This document shows positions 1-11,722 of a stretch of 64,000 nucleotides of DNA, piece after piece (the first letter of the stretch is position 1; every line of letters begins with the position of its first letter). Location of the stretch: positions 23,643,752 through 23,707,751 of the forward strand of contig CM034237.1 in assembly GCA_019916065.1 (NCBI GenBank), written 5' to 3'. The translations under genes and the position numbers were made by a program. The DNA comes from Vitellaria paradoxa (Eukaryota; Streptophyta; Magnoliopsida; Ericales; Sapotaceae). The notes under the pieces are model-generated. The model made no database searches and was not told where the DNA came from. It saw only the letters and a program-made list of their open reading frames with translations.

Positions 1-1332
1 ATCTCATCTCATGGTATCCTTTCATTTCACATTATTCAAAGTCTCATTTATTCACCATTACACGTCAAATTCCACTATCATAAGTTAATCAACTCTTGAC
101 AACTTTTTAGAACATATTTCGCTTTCTCAATTCATGCAATTAAACAAATAAAGCATCACACAAAAACATGTTACTAAACTCTTTTATAAGCCTAGGGTAG
201 GAGGTCAAAATAAACAAAGTCATGAAATTAAATTGGTCTCGGTGGGCGCCCAAACTAGCACTCAGTAGTGCGCCCAAGAGCTTGGGTGGCCACGTCTCGT
301 GTGCCTAAGATAGTGGGCGGCTAACTGATTTCTACCTTGTGCGCCCACAGCTTGGTTCGAGTTACAGGTCTCGTGCTTTGTTTTCTGGGTTCTTAGTTCT
401 CCACTCTTAGGACCTCATATTGATCGAGTTTAAGATAAAATACCTAAAGTTTCATGTTTCTAACATCACCACATGACTTCTAGGAACCAAACAAAACCAA
501 CAATTTGAGTTTTCATCAACTATGGGCCAAGTTATGGATTGAACATCATTTTCACTCTCTCAACCTATACATACATATATATGTGTAAATAGCTTCTATT
601 TTCTTCCATAGATATAATCAACACTTGAAAAGGCTTCTCTAAGGGTATTCTAGTCCTTGTTACACATCACATATGTAAGAATGATGCATTAAATCCCTAC
701 CTCAAGTTGAAATAAGAATGGAAAAACAAGGTGATATCATCCAGTTCCACTCTCTCAAACTTTGATGGATTCAATCCTTTCACTCCTTAATCCAAACTAC
801 AAATGAATCACATAAAATGGTTCTTTGAGTGTCCAATTACACCTTTGCAAAGTTAATTTGATTTTCATTTAGGCTAGAAGAACTTACCTTCAAGAACTCC
901 ACCCGGTTCCTCTTATCTCTTCTTCCCGGTTCCTTTCTTCTAACCAACATTTCTCTCTCTTTCTTGCACCATACACGCATGTATATATATATAAATATTA
1001 GATAATATTTTAATCCCCCATAGTAATCTTTAGATTTTTCTCTTCCCCTAACTAGTTATTGGTGTGTAGGGGTGAGGGTTCGGCTGCACAAGTTAGAACA
1101 CACCATACTTGTCATTTCTACTATAGCTCAGGCACCCAACTGAGTTCCTCCTTATGCACCCAAGCCTTGGGCCCCCAAAAATTGACCCCTTGTGCACCCA
1201 AGGTGCCTCCTTCCTACACTTGTGCCAAAATGCTACTCTTGAATGTTTGGCTTATCCTTCTCAAAGTTCTCAACTCTAAGGTATTACTAATGATGAATAC
1301 TACTTAATTAGCATATCATTACTTCCAAAATG

Positions 1333-1367
<35 letters not shown>

Positions 1368-1405
1368 AAACTATTTACATTAACATGAAAGTCCGGGGTA
1401 TTATA
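1..1405 (-). mobile_element. Partial LTR of a gypsy-type element (GGCGCCC family), minus strand
   Basis: Read on the minus strand from 1405, the sequence starts TATAATACCCCGG, a mutated form of the TGTAATACCCCG start of the LTR at 15403. The two then stay alignable: a shared GCCGAACCCTCACCCC-like block, a GGGGGATTAAAATATT block, a GA-rich run and an AACCGGG block, in the same order. It carries two clusters of GCGCCC/GCACCC motifs at about 1110-1215 and 240-360, matching the two clusters in the 15403 LTR. The window edge cuts it off, so it could be a solo LTR or the end of a full element. A poly-A run (about 1336-1365) lies inside it. The copia-frame sequence GAAAGATCATTATGATTTT follows at once, so it probably inserted into the same old copia element. 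Confidence 0.7.
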
Positions 1406-1428
1406 GAAAGATCATTATGATTTTCAAC
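1406..1428 (+). pseudogene. Sliver of the split host Ty1/copia pol, left of the gypsy insertion
   Basis: These 23 bases read K-D-H-Y-D-F in the frame that continues after the gypsy element with Q-P-S-T-S at 13865. The last five bases, TCAAC (1424-1428), recur at 13864-13868 and are the gypsy target-site duplication. The piece is too short to stand alone; it is called because the reading frame closes across the junction. Confidence 0.55.
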
Positions 1429-2189
1429 TTTCACACCCCGAATTTTCATAACCCGAATGCCCGAGGGTGACTAAGGATTATTTGTTGAGTATAAAAATGA
1501 GATGATAACAATACGCCGTCATACCCCAAATTTTCTTTCAAACTGGGGTTGACTCGCAATAAAAATTTAAGGTATTCAAAATCCTTAGTTTATCCCAACC
1601 AATATTTATAAGCCATTAGGCTGAATCATTTGGTAGGGTTCAACTACATAATACAAAATAAAGATAAAGAATAGTATTGTAGAGCCATCTAAGTGTCCCA
1701 ACCATGCAATTAACATTACATATCACATAAAAGTAAACTGGGTCTAAACTTAATGATTACAATCATCCAACAATTATTATTACAGACCACAATAATAAGT
1801 AAAGTCTTCCAGTACTGCGCAAGAAAAAAAATAGATAACTCTTCTGATGGAATATTTAAGAGAAATTAATCTCTTTCCAGCTCATCTTCAGTATCCCTAT
1901 ACTTAATATCCTAAAAAAAATATTCCCACAAAGTGGTGAGCTACTAAAGCCCAATAATCAGAATCTCCTAAGTGCCTATATGCAGTGGTTGTAATGCTAT
2001 ACTATATTAGGTGACCGAATACAGCGAATATGATTAGGTGGCATACTGTTCATCCAACAATTAATTCAATAGATCCCAACTAAATAATGTAAAATATACT
2101 TACAACAGTTCGATGAAACTGTTACTGTAACTACTATTTTACTTACACGTAAAATAGTTTAATGTTGATATGTGTACCACAATGAAATC

Positions 2190-2262
2190 AGTGTCGCAGT
2201 GGTAGGGATCTCAAATTCAGATCTTCAAGGTCTCAGGGTCAAACCCATAGCAAAACAAGTTT
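2190..2262 (+). repeat. tRNA-like pol III box pair in the left gypsy LTR (module 1)
   Basis: TGTCGCAGTGG (2192-2202) fits the internal A-box consensus TRGYNNARYGG at 10 of 11 positions. GGGTCAAACCC (2236-2246) resembles a B box. They are 34 bp apart, a tRNA-like distance, and T-rich runs follow at about 2270-2280. The same module is at 10800-10865 in the other LTR. It does not fold as a full tRNA by eye. It may be a captured SINE head or a chance pair. Confidence 0.4.
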
Positions 2263-3013
2263 CATATATATATTTTTTTCTACATCTTTTTATAAAATAT
2301 TCATCTAAAGGAATTAAACATAATTAAATAATTCTAACACAACATTTATATATAAGCAAAAGAGGTTGCCAGTCATAATAAAATTTGATAAAGGGGTTTA
2401 ATCTAAATCCTCCTAAGATAATCATACTTCTATCCTCCTCTACCCCTAGCCTTGGGAACCAGTGACTTTACGGGCTTAGCATCCAATGCATTCCGATGGA
2501 GTCACCCACCAAAAATCTAGCCGTCGCAACCGGCTACCTAACTGGCCAGGTCAGAAGGGAGCATCTCCCTAATAAAATGCATATGTTCCCATCTCCATCT
2601 AAAGGCCATTTCTACCCACCCATCACCCCATTGCCAAAGATATCTTTAGCACCGAGTGCCTTAATTTATTTTCACCACTTGACATTCCAAGGGTACTTTG
2701 TATGGCAATTAAACATTTTTAACGACAACCGGCAATGTTTCCGGGTAATGAATCCTAAGTGAGATTATTCAATCACATACGGTATACTTTAAGTATTTTA
2801 TCTCAATTCAAAATTAAATAATAATTCACAATAAATTAAAGATTAAACATAATCACCAATATTATTATCACAAAGGTAGGTACTACATGTAAATTGACAA
2901 ATAGCAAGTAACTAGAATAATTTAGAATTCGAATTAGTATTTTAGTTAATTCTTTGACAAGTTTGCCGTACTAGCCTTGATAAGAATAAAATTATTTCTA
3001 ATGGTATATTAAT

Positions 3014-3112
3014 TAAGCCGAGGTTGGCAGCTTAGTGGGTGGGTGACCCTAATTGCGATTTGAAGTCGCGAGTTCGAACCTCATTGGCTGCGATCTCGAT
3101 TTTTGTTTATTT
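3014..3112 (+). repeat. tRNA-like or SINE-like module in the left gypsy LTR (module 2)
   Basis: TGGCAGCTTAGTGGG (from 3025) resembles a stretched A box and GTTCGAACC (3072-3080) is an exact B-box core. A T-rich tail follows at about 3100-3130, like a pol III terminator. The ends AGGTTGGCAGC and the closing GGCTGC are partly complementary. The copy at 11624-11720 is nearly identical, so the module moved with the LTR. A SINE captured by an ancestor of this family is the likeliest origin. Confidence 0.5.
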
Positions 3113-5226
3113 TTCCTTTTTATTTTATTAATTTATGGAATATGAAGATAATAAATAGCTCTTTGGACTTATATTTAATTTAAAAAAATTGATAAGTTTT
3201 ATTTTATTCAAAATAATTTGAATAAATTTCCAATCATCATCTTCTTTATAATCAAACACTTATCATATGTTTTCGGCTTCAAGATATCCACAAATGTCCA
3301 TAGAATTATTCCAATATTTAGGAAGGTATTAAATAAGTTCCATTAAATTCACTTAATAAAAATATAGTTGTATAACTTGCTAGGTTGACAAAACAATGCC
3401 GAAAAATCAATTAAAATAAATCAAATTCATTTAAGGAAGACCAAATGAGGAAAGAATAAGTCCATTATTTCATTTGGGAATTTTATCAAATACTTGGTTT
3501 TACTTAGCCATTTTAGTTTGAATAAGTCATCCAACTATCTATGATAAAACTGATTGTCTAAGTCAGTTATCATAAATATTAGAGTGTCGAATAATACATA
3601 ATATTCAATTTAAAATAATTTCATATCAATTGGAAGATAACTAAGTAGCATCAACTTAACAGTCTACTTCAATATTATATCAAATAGTATAATTGTTTCA
3701 CTATATCAAACCTTGTGAACAAAATTACACATCAATAGAAATTTTTAACATGACAATAACTAACAGAAGGTAATTGGAAATTTAAATAAACCTTTAAACA
3801 TAATATTCTAAAACAAATCCAAACAAGCATCAATTAAAGGCTAAGCAGAAATAGCAGTATAGAAGAAAATGCATATAAAATAGAGTAGAACTCCAATATT
3901 TATAAACTTTATATCTGTAGAAACTAGACTTTAAGACCTACAACTTTCATGTTTTACACTTTTTAAAATTCTAAGGTCTAAAGGTGCAAAAACAACCTTA
4001 AATTCAGTTTGTTCAGAAGATACCATTTTATACGTGCTCAGTATGCAAATCTTTTTGGGTTGGAAAGAAAACTTAAAGGGCTACAATTTTTATGTTTTAG
4101 CTGAAACCTAATTCCACCGTTTTAGCTGTCAGAAACACATCAGAAGTTACAAACAGAGAGCTGTCAGTATGCTGGGCTATATCAGTCAAAGTTTTGGCTT
4201 CCTTACCCTCAATATGCAGGTATTATTTTTTTTTATCACAATCAAGTTTCATACTTCAAACCAAGAAAAATGCTTCAGCTTCAAAATTGAAGGCATTAAA
4301 TACATTTTAAGAGGTTCGTCATCCTACCTCAATGAAGATATTGGTGACTAATTCTGAGAAGGAAAAAGGAGTTGAGCTTTTAACACCACCCAATTGGAAA
4401 GTTCCAAGCCTTTCTTCTTCCTCTAAGCAACACCGACTCTCCAATCACACTAAATAATGATTTTCTTTCTTATTTTTTTCTCTTTGAAGACACACAAATT
4501 TATAAGTCATGGAAGTGTAGAGGAAGTATCGGTGGAGAAAATAACCTCCGCTTCCTATGCTTCAAAGTCACTAAGGTAGGATCATAATAGGTAGCATGAT
4601 CCAAGAATCATGCTTACTTTTTGACTATTTAACCATATAATTTAAGAGAGATATTAGAGGATGGATGGATGGAGATGGGTGGCATGATCCGGGAATCATG
4701 CTAGCTTTTTGACTAATTAAACAAATTATTTAAAAGATGCTTTAAGTCTTTAAATCATGCTTGCTAAATAATTTGAAAGAAATGCTTTAAAGTCATCAAT
4801 GTAGGGTCTTCTTTTTTACTAATAAACTAAATGATTTGAGAGATTGTGAGAGATGTATGGAAGAAATGATGGATGAAAAATGAAGTTTGCCGGGAAATGA
4901 TTTAGAGCTACTATTCATGAGTCAACTCAGTGAGTGATAAAGTGAGTTGAAGTAAGTTGAGGTGAGTCAAAGAAAGGGTTGACCCATGGGCTAATGGGTT
5001 TGGGTTGAACCAAATAGGTAATTAGGCTAGGAATTGTTTGGATAAAAGTTTAGAAATTCTACATTAAACTCCCACATAGGGTGGAATTAAATCCGAAAAT
5101 CTTTCCAACTAATTTTATCATTCCAAAAATTTTCAAATCCTCAATTTTCTAGATTTTTACTATAATAAATATCACTACAACCCTTAAGCAAATTAATTAA
5201 GAGAAAAAAAATTCAGGTTATTACAA

Positions 5227-5237
5227 TCCACCCCCTT
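5227..5237 (-). other. Polypurine tract of the gypsy element
   Basis: The minus strand reads AAGGGGGTGGA immediately before the 3' LTR start TGTAATAACC, the normal place and composition for a plus-strand primer. Confidence 0.8.
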
Positions 5238-5269
5238 AAATAAAATTTCGTCTCGAAATTTACACGAAG

Positions 5270-5480
5270 CATGACTCATGTGTTAAACAAATAAGGGTAT
5301 CGTTCACGCATAACAGACTTATGCTCCAAGGTAGATTCCTCCACACCATGGTGCCTCCACAACACTCGAACCAATGGAATGGTTTTGCCTCATAGGACTT
5401 GCTTACGCCGATCCTCGATCTTAACTGACTGTTGTTCAATTGTAACATCTTACTGAATATCAAGTTCAGTCTAATCAATT
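5270..5480 (-). pseudogene. Degenerate chromodomain at the integrase C-terminus
   Basis: After the stop that follows HVID, the same frame still reads chromodomain-like words: KTIPLVRVLWRHHGVEEST and then MRERYPYLF. Stops fall after HVID, after LDIQ and where an arginine codon is expected (CGA read as TGA). In intact relatives this domain steers integration to heterochromatin. Confidence 0.75.
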
Positions 5481-6600
5481 ACGTGACTTGGGTCAGGTTC
5501 ATACTTTCGAAGCATATATACATGAAATACATCGTGAACACGTGATGGTTGAGGTGGTAGAGCTAGCTGATATGCAACCTGGCCAACTTTTGCAAGGATT
5601 TCAAATGGTCCAATATATCGAGGAGCAAATTTCCCATTTTTCCCGAATCTTATGACTCCTTGACGTGGGGAAACTCGAAGAAAGACATGATCTCCAACCT
5701 CAAACTCCAAAGGTCGTCTTCGTCGGTCTGCATAGCTTTTCTGGCAACTCTGGGTAGTAAGTAAACGTTGACGAATGATAGTAACCTTTTCTGATGTTTG
5801 CTTGATTAGGTCGGGTCCTATTATCACGGATTCTCCTACCTCGGCCCAACACAAGAGAGAGCGACATGGCCTCCCATATAATGCCTCATAAGGTGCCATT
5901 CCAATACTTGCTTGGTAGATGTTGTTATACACATACTCAGTCAATGGCAAATGCCCTTCCCAATTTCCTTTAAAGTCTAATATGCAAGCACGAAGCATAT
6001 CTTCTAATGTCTGAATTAACCGTTCAGACTGTCCATCTGCCTGAGGGTGAAATGCCGTGCTAAAGGTCAATTTAGTACCTAAAGCCTCTTGTAGACTCTT
6101 CCAAAATTGAGCTGTGAATAATGAATCTCTGTCAGATACCATGGAGACTGGTGTTCCATGAAGCCGGATGATCTCGTGAATATATAACTCACTGTGCTTT
6201 TGGAGTATGTCGGTAGTGTTCACTGGTAAAAAATGTGCTGACTTTGTTAATTGATCAATAATAACCCATATAGAATTATTTTTCTTCAATGTCTTAGGTA
6301 AGCCCACGACAAAATCCATCGCAATGTGCTCCCACTTCCATTCAGACACGGGTAATGGTTGGAGTAATCTAGCTGGTTTCTAGTGTTCTGCTTTGATCTG
6401 CTGACATGCGAGACATTTAGCTATGAATCGGGCAACATCCTTCTTCATTCCCTTCCACCAATACTGTCATGCTAAATCACGGTACATCTTCATACTTCCA
6501 GGGTGAATGGCAAATCTTGAATTATGGAACTCATGCAATATCTCCTCTCGAAGGCCATCAGAATTTGGGACATATAACCTTCCACAATGCTATAGTCCTT
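5471..6600 (-). pseudogene. gypsy integrase
   Basis: A 292-residue open stretch (6349-5471) has the DDE core: MDFVVGLP, the second acidic residue in VSDRD, and the HPQADGQSERLIQTLEDMLR block carrying the catalytic glutamate, then the GPY/F-like RYIGPFEIL and VFHVYMLRKY. Upstream to about 6600 a zinc-binding region (CLACQQIKAEH) is visible but broken by stops. The C-terminus runs into the chromodomain and stops after HVID. Confidence 0.9.
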
Positions 6601-6682
6601 GATCAGAGCGAAGTGTCCATCCTTCTATAATCTCTCCAGATAAGATTTGAGCTACCATCTTCTTGCATTCTTCATCATGTTG

Positions 6683-8344
6683 TTATGCCTCGATTACCTT
6701 AGTGAGTATCGTGGGAATTGCCATTAGAGAACAGCTTGTCACTGTAGCATTTCCCTTATCAAATCTGATCTCAAAGTCATTCACAGATTCTAGTATCTTC
6801 CATTCCTGCACTGCCAAATTTGCCAATGTTAAATGTGATTTCCTACTGAGTGCATCTGCTACAACATTTGCCTTTCCTGGATGACACTGAATGGTGAAAT
6901 CAAAATCCTCCAGATATTCCATCCAGCGTCGTTGTCGCAGGTTCAGGTCTCGTTGGGTGAACAGATATTTCAGACTCTTATGATCTGAAAAGACTTCAAA
7001 CTTTTCACTATACAAATAATGTCTCCAAAGTTTCAATGTAAAAACAATTGTTGCCAATTCTAGATCGTGGGTTAAATAGTTCTTCTCATGGTTTCTTAGT
7101 TGTCGAGAACCATAAGCGACTACATGGTCCAATTACATTAGCACACAGCCCAATCCTTCCCTTAAGGCATCACAGTATACTGTATATTCTGCCCCTCATT
7201 CTGGTATAATTAAAACTAGAGCTTGGGTCAATCTAGCCTTCAACTCTTGAAAAGCTCTTTCACATTTCTCATCCCAAACAAACTTGACATCTTTGCAGAT
7301 TAATCGCGTCATGGGTGCAGCAATTCGAGAAAAGTCCTTAATGAACTGTTGACAGTACCCTGCCAAACTGAGGAAACTTCTTATCTCAAAGACTGTCTTT
7401 GGTTGCTTCCAGCTCATTACAGCTTCTACTTTTGTTGGGTCCACAACAACACCATTTGTTGAGACTAAATGTCCAAAAAATGGTATCTTTGTTAGCCAAA
7501 ACTCACATTTGCTAGCCTTGGCATATAATTGGTGATCTAATAAAGTTTGTAGGACAATACGAAGGTGCTATTGATGCTCCTGTTCATTCTTTGAATAAAT
7601 AAGTATGTCGTCAATGAAGACTACAACAAACTTATCCAGGTATGGACAGAAAACACGATTCATAAGATCCATGAATGCTGCTGGCGCATTGGTGAGTCCA
7701 AAAGGTATAACCACAAACTCGTAGTGCCCATATCTCGTACGAAAAGTTGTCTTTGGAATGTCTTCTTCTCGGATACGTAATTGATGATATCTTGACCGAA
7801 GATCGATCTTAGAGAAGAATACTGAACCCCTTAATTGATTAAATAAATCATCTATACGTAGCAAAGGATATTTGTTCTTGATAATGACTCTGTTCAGCTT
7901 TCTGTAATCAATACACAGTCATAAACTTCCATCTTTCTTCTTTGTAAAAACAGCTGACGCTCCCCAAGGGGAAACACTAGGTCAAATGAATCCTAGCTAG
8001 AGTAATTCTTCAAGTTGTACTTTTAATTCTTGAAGTTCTGCTGGTGCCATTTGGTAAGGAGCTACTGAAATTGGTGCAACCCCTGGCTATAGATCTATAC
8101 GAAAATCTATTTTCCACCGAAGTGGCAAACCTAGAAGCTCTTTGGGAAAAACATCTGGGAACTCACAAACTACTTGAGGGAGAACAGCCTGTGGAAGCTC
8201 CTCATTCAAAGTCAAATTGGCTAGCAAGCTATTTAATTGCCTGCAACCTTGAGAATGTACCGGAGATATAATTGGATTTTCTCGAGAATTTTCTTGGATA
8301 CAGAATCGAGCTCCTGATGGAAGAATAACTGACACACGCTTCAA
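6683..8344 (-). pseudogene. gypsy reverse transcriptase and RNase H, fragmented
   Basis: Segments in order: 8344-8087 is the linker with CEFPDVFP; 7864-7568 holds the RT core with the FIDD catalytic motif ([13 protein letters not shown]) and the [25 protein letters not shown] block; 7444-7196 is the connection domain (FLSLAGYCQQFIKDF); 7132-6683 is RNase H with [28 protein letters not shown] and the ADALSRK end. At least three stops or frame changes separate them (near 8086-7865, 7567-7445 and 7195-7133). RT copies element RNA to cDNA and RNase H removes the template. Confidence 0.9.
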
Positions 8345-8377
8345 GTGGTAGTCAATAATTACTTAGTGTAAAGATAA

Positions 8378-8674
8378 TCAGTCCATTCCTAGAATGACAT
8401 CGTAGGTGTTCATATCCAACCAAATAAGATCGCATTCTAATATGATCTCCCCGAATTGAATTGCACAAGATCTAGTGAGCTTATTTGCCACAGTGTTATT
8501 ACCAAGAGGGGAATCAATGGTTAAGGTTCCACTCAATTCCTCTGGTATTAATTTCAATGAATGTGCACATTTGGATGATATAAAGGAATGCGAAGCGCCA
8601 GTATCAACTAGGATTACCACCCAAGTACTAAAGAGTAATGAGGTAACCTGAATAACTGTGTTCTCTAGTACCAC
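8378..8674 (-). pseudogene. gypsy aspartic protease
   Basis: A 98-residue open segment with the catalytic motif LVDTGASHSF followed by a flap-like region and VILGMD near the end, the usual hallmarks of retrotransposon pepsin-like protease. It would release Gag and Pol products in particles. The domain itself looks intact but it is separated by stops from both gag and reverse transcriptase. Confidence 0.85.
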
Positions 8675-8924
8675 TGTAATGGGTTCTGGTGCCTCCCAAT
8701 GGTCAAGTGCAAATACGTGTCCCTGCGAAACAATATTGTCCCTTCTTGGCCTTGGTCCTCCTCCTCCACCACGACCTCTTCCTCCGCCATTGTTCTTCTA
8801 TTGTCCTCCTTACTAGTTCATGTTAGGATTCTGAGAAGGTAGTCTCTATTGAAAATGTTATTGTAGAGATGGGTATGTGATCCGTGCTGCTGGATTCTGC
8901 AGATTCTGTTGATTCTGCCTAGGG

Positions 8925-9908
8925 TACGTCACTGCCCTTTAAGGACAATCCCTTTTTAAATGCCCAAGTTGCCCACACTGGTAACATGTATTTGGATCCT
9001 TTTACTGATATCGAGGTTGACTCCCTCCTCCATTTCTCTTTTGTGGTTGACTACTATACTGTTTGTTGTTTTCAAAAAATCTACCTCGTTTCTGTCCAGT
9101 ATTTTTGTTCTGGCTCTTGATTGGACCCTTATATGTTGATCCTTTAAGCTTGGCAGTGTCTTGGATTTCCATTTCCACAGCGATGGCTGCCCTCACAACT
9201 GCGGCATAGGAAGTGTGTATCATTCCAATAATCTGTCCTCGAATGTTAGTCCGTAAGCCCTATGTAAACTGATCAGCCTTTACCTTGTCAGTTAAGTTCA
9301 AATTCTATGCATATTTAGACAAACTAGCAAACATTGCTTTGCACTACATTACAGTCATGCTGCGCTACTTTAGGGATAAAAATTCTCGTGTCTCAGCATC
9401 CTTGAAGGTTTGTGGAAAGAAGCGATCCATGAATAATTCTTCAAACCTTCCCCAGGTCATAATTGCAATGTCGTGACTCCCTTAACAAAAGTCCACCATT
9501 CATATGCATCACCCCGCAGTCAGCGTTGCCAGGGTTATCTTAGTAGTATTATAGGTTATTTCCATAGTCTCTAAAATACGAGAGACTTCTTTAAACTAGT
9601 TCTTAGCTACTACGGTTTTGGTTCGCCATGAAATGATGGCGGGTCATACCGTAAAAAGTTCCTTAGGTCATCATCATGCCTCCTTACTGGCGGTATCGCT
9701 GGTGCTGCTCCCGCTACCAGCATCGCCGTCGTTGCTCATGGATTTATTTGTATAAATTGGGCCATAACTGTCACCATATCCCAGATAGCTTAGCCATCTC
9801 ATTGTTAATGTTGGTGGTGGTCGCAGATTGTGCATTTGTTTGTTGTGATTGCACCCCATTTCCACTATTGTTTTAGGGTCGTCCACGGCCTCTTCTAGTG
9901 TTTTCCAT
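8925..9908 (-). pseudogene. gag: gypsy gag, decayed
   Basis: The start codon at 9908 (minus) opens a basic RRGRGRP-type N-terminus common in plant gypsy Gag, then breaks at once at a stop where an arginine codon is expected. The region 9223-9002 is one open stretch of the C-terminal basic linker (73 residues, rich in K, N, Q, G). A CCHC knuckle, CYQCGQLGHLKRDC, is at 8945-8986 and binds packaged RNA in intact relatives. Stops and frameshifts are scattered through the 9000-9900 region, so no capsid protein can be made. Confidence 0.8.
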
Positions 9909-10020
9909 TCTATATAAGATTGACGGGTTAGTTAGGTACTCACACATAATATATACACAAATACATGCAACGAGTATAAGAATAGTCAATCCCCACTATC
10001 CTTAGGTAAATCATAAACCT

Positions 10021-10036
10021 ATAGCTCCGATACCAA
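10021..10036 (-). other. Primer-binding site (tRNA-iMet) of the gypsy element
   Basis: The minus strand reads TTGGTATCGGAGCTAT two bases inside the 5' LTR. This matches the TGGTATCAGAGC core complementary to the 3' end of plant initiator tRNA-Met, with one A-to-G change. Confidence 0.85.
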
Positions 10037-10798
10037 GCTATTACGCCCCGAATTTTCATAACCCGAATGCCCGAGGGTGACTAAGGATTATTTGTTGAGT
10101 ATAAAAATGAGATGATAACAATACGCCGTCATACCGTAAATTTTCTTTCAAACTGAGGTTGACTCGCAATAAAAATTTCAGGTATTCAAAATTCCTAGTT
10201 TATCCCAACCAATATTTATAAGCCATTAGGTTAAATCATTTGGTAGGGTTCAACCGTAGAATACAAAATAAAGATAGAAAATAGTAAAGTAGAGCCATCT
10301 AAGCGTCCCAACCATGCGATTAACATTACATATCAAATAAAAGTAAACTGGGTCTAAACTTAATGATTACAATCATCCAACAATTATTATTACAGACCAC
10401 AATAATAAGTAAAGTCTTCTAGTACTGCGCAAGAAAAAAAATAAATAACTTTTCTGGTGGAATATTTAAGAGAAATTAATCTCTTTCCAGCTCATCTTCA
10501 GTATTCGTGTACTTAATATCCTGAAAAAAATACTCTCACAAAGGAGTGAGCTACTAAATCCTAATAATCAGAATCTTCTAATTGCCTATATGCAGTAGTT
10601 GTAATGTTATATTGTATTAGGTGACCCAATACAGCGAATATGATTAGGTGGCATACTGTTCATGCAACAATTAATTCAATAGATCCCAACTGAATAATGT
10701 AAATTATACTTACAACAGTTCGATGAAACCGCTACTGTAACTACTATTTTACTTACACGTAAAATAGTTTAATGTTGATATGTGTACCACAATGAAAT

Positions 10799-10868
10799 CA
10801 ATGTCGCAGTGATGGGGATCTCAAATTCAGATCTTCAAAGTCTCAGGGTCAAACCCCATAGCAAAACA
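10799..10868 (+). repeat. tRNA-like box pair, right LTR copy of module 1
   Basis: Counterpart of 2190-2262. The A-box-like TGTCGCAGTGA is at 10802-10812 and the B-box-like GGGTCAAACCC at 10846-10856. The A box has lost its final G and the spacing is kept. Confidence 0.4.
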
Positions 10869-11622
10869 GGTTTCATATATATATTTTTTTCTACATCCTT
10901 TTATAAAATATTCAGCTAAAGGAATTAAACATAATTAAATAATTCTAACACATCATTCATATATAAGCAAAAGAGGTTGCCAGTCATAGTAAAATTTGAT
11001 AAAGGGTTTAATCTAAATCCTCCTAAGGTAATCATACTTCTATTCTCCACTACCCCCAGCCTTGGGAACCAGTGACTTTATGGGCTTAGCATCCAATGCA
11101 TTCTGACGGTGTCACCTACCAAAAACCTAGCCGTCACGACCGGCTACCTGATTGGCTAGGTCAGAAGGGAGCATATCTCCCTAATAAAATGCATATGTTC
11201 CCATCTCCATCTAAAGGCCATTTCTACCCACCCATCACCCCATTGCCAAAGATATCTTTAGCACCGAGTGCCTTAATTTATTTTCACCCCTTGACATTCC
11301 AAGGGTACCTTATATGACAATCAAACATTTTTAACGACAACCGACAATGTTTTCGGGTGATGAATCCTAAGTGGGATTATTCAATCACATACGGTATACT
11401 TTAAGTATTTTATCTCAATTCAAAATTAAATAATAATTCACAATAAATTAAAGATTAAACATAATCACCAATATTATTATCACAAAGGTAGGTACTACAT
11501 GTAAATTACAAGTAGCAAGTAACTAGAATAATTTAGAATTCGAATTAGTATTTTAGTTAATTCTTTGACAAGTTTACCGTACTAGCCTTGATAAGAATAA
11601 AATTATTTCTAATGGTATATTA

Positions 11623-11722
11623 ATTAAGCCGAGGTTGGCAGCTTAGTGGGTGGGTGACCCTAATTGCGATTTGAAGTCGCGAGTTCGAACCTCATTGGCT
11701 GCAATCTCGATTTTTGCTTATT
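11623..11722 (+). repeat. tRNA-like or SINE-like module, right LTR copy of module 2
   Basis: Counterpart of 3014-3112 with the same stretched A box and an intact GTTCGAACC B core at 11683-11691, followed by a T-rich tail. Conservation exceeds that of several flanking stretches by eye. Confidence 0.5.

Larger units (their letters stand above)
1429..5225 (-). repeat. 3' LTR of the gypsy element
   Basis: Direct repeat of 10039-13863, about 3.8 kb. Minus-strand start is TGTAATAACCTG (at 5225); the other end is CGGGGTGTGAAA (at 1429), so the expected terminal CA is eroded. Compared with the other LTR it lacks a block of about 36 bp near 4040, which in the right copy lies around 12650-12690. It contains two tRNA-like box pairs, annotated separately. 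Confidence 0.93.

Noticed and set aside
1059..1307. 82-codon frame rich in Cys and Pro
   Set aside because: Lies in the LTR GCACCC cluster and is a by-product of the minisatellite.
3014..3112. A functional tRNA gene
   Set aside because: The A and B boxes are present, but I cannot draw a full cloverleaf with an anticodon arm and 3' acceptor pairing; a SINE-like relic is more likely.
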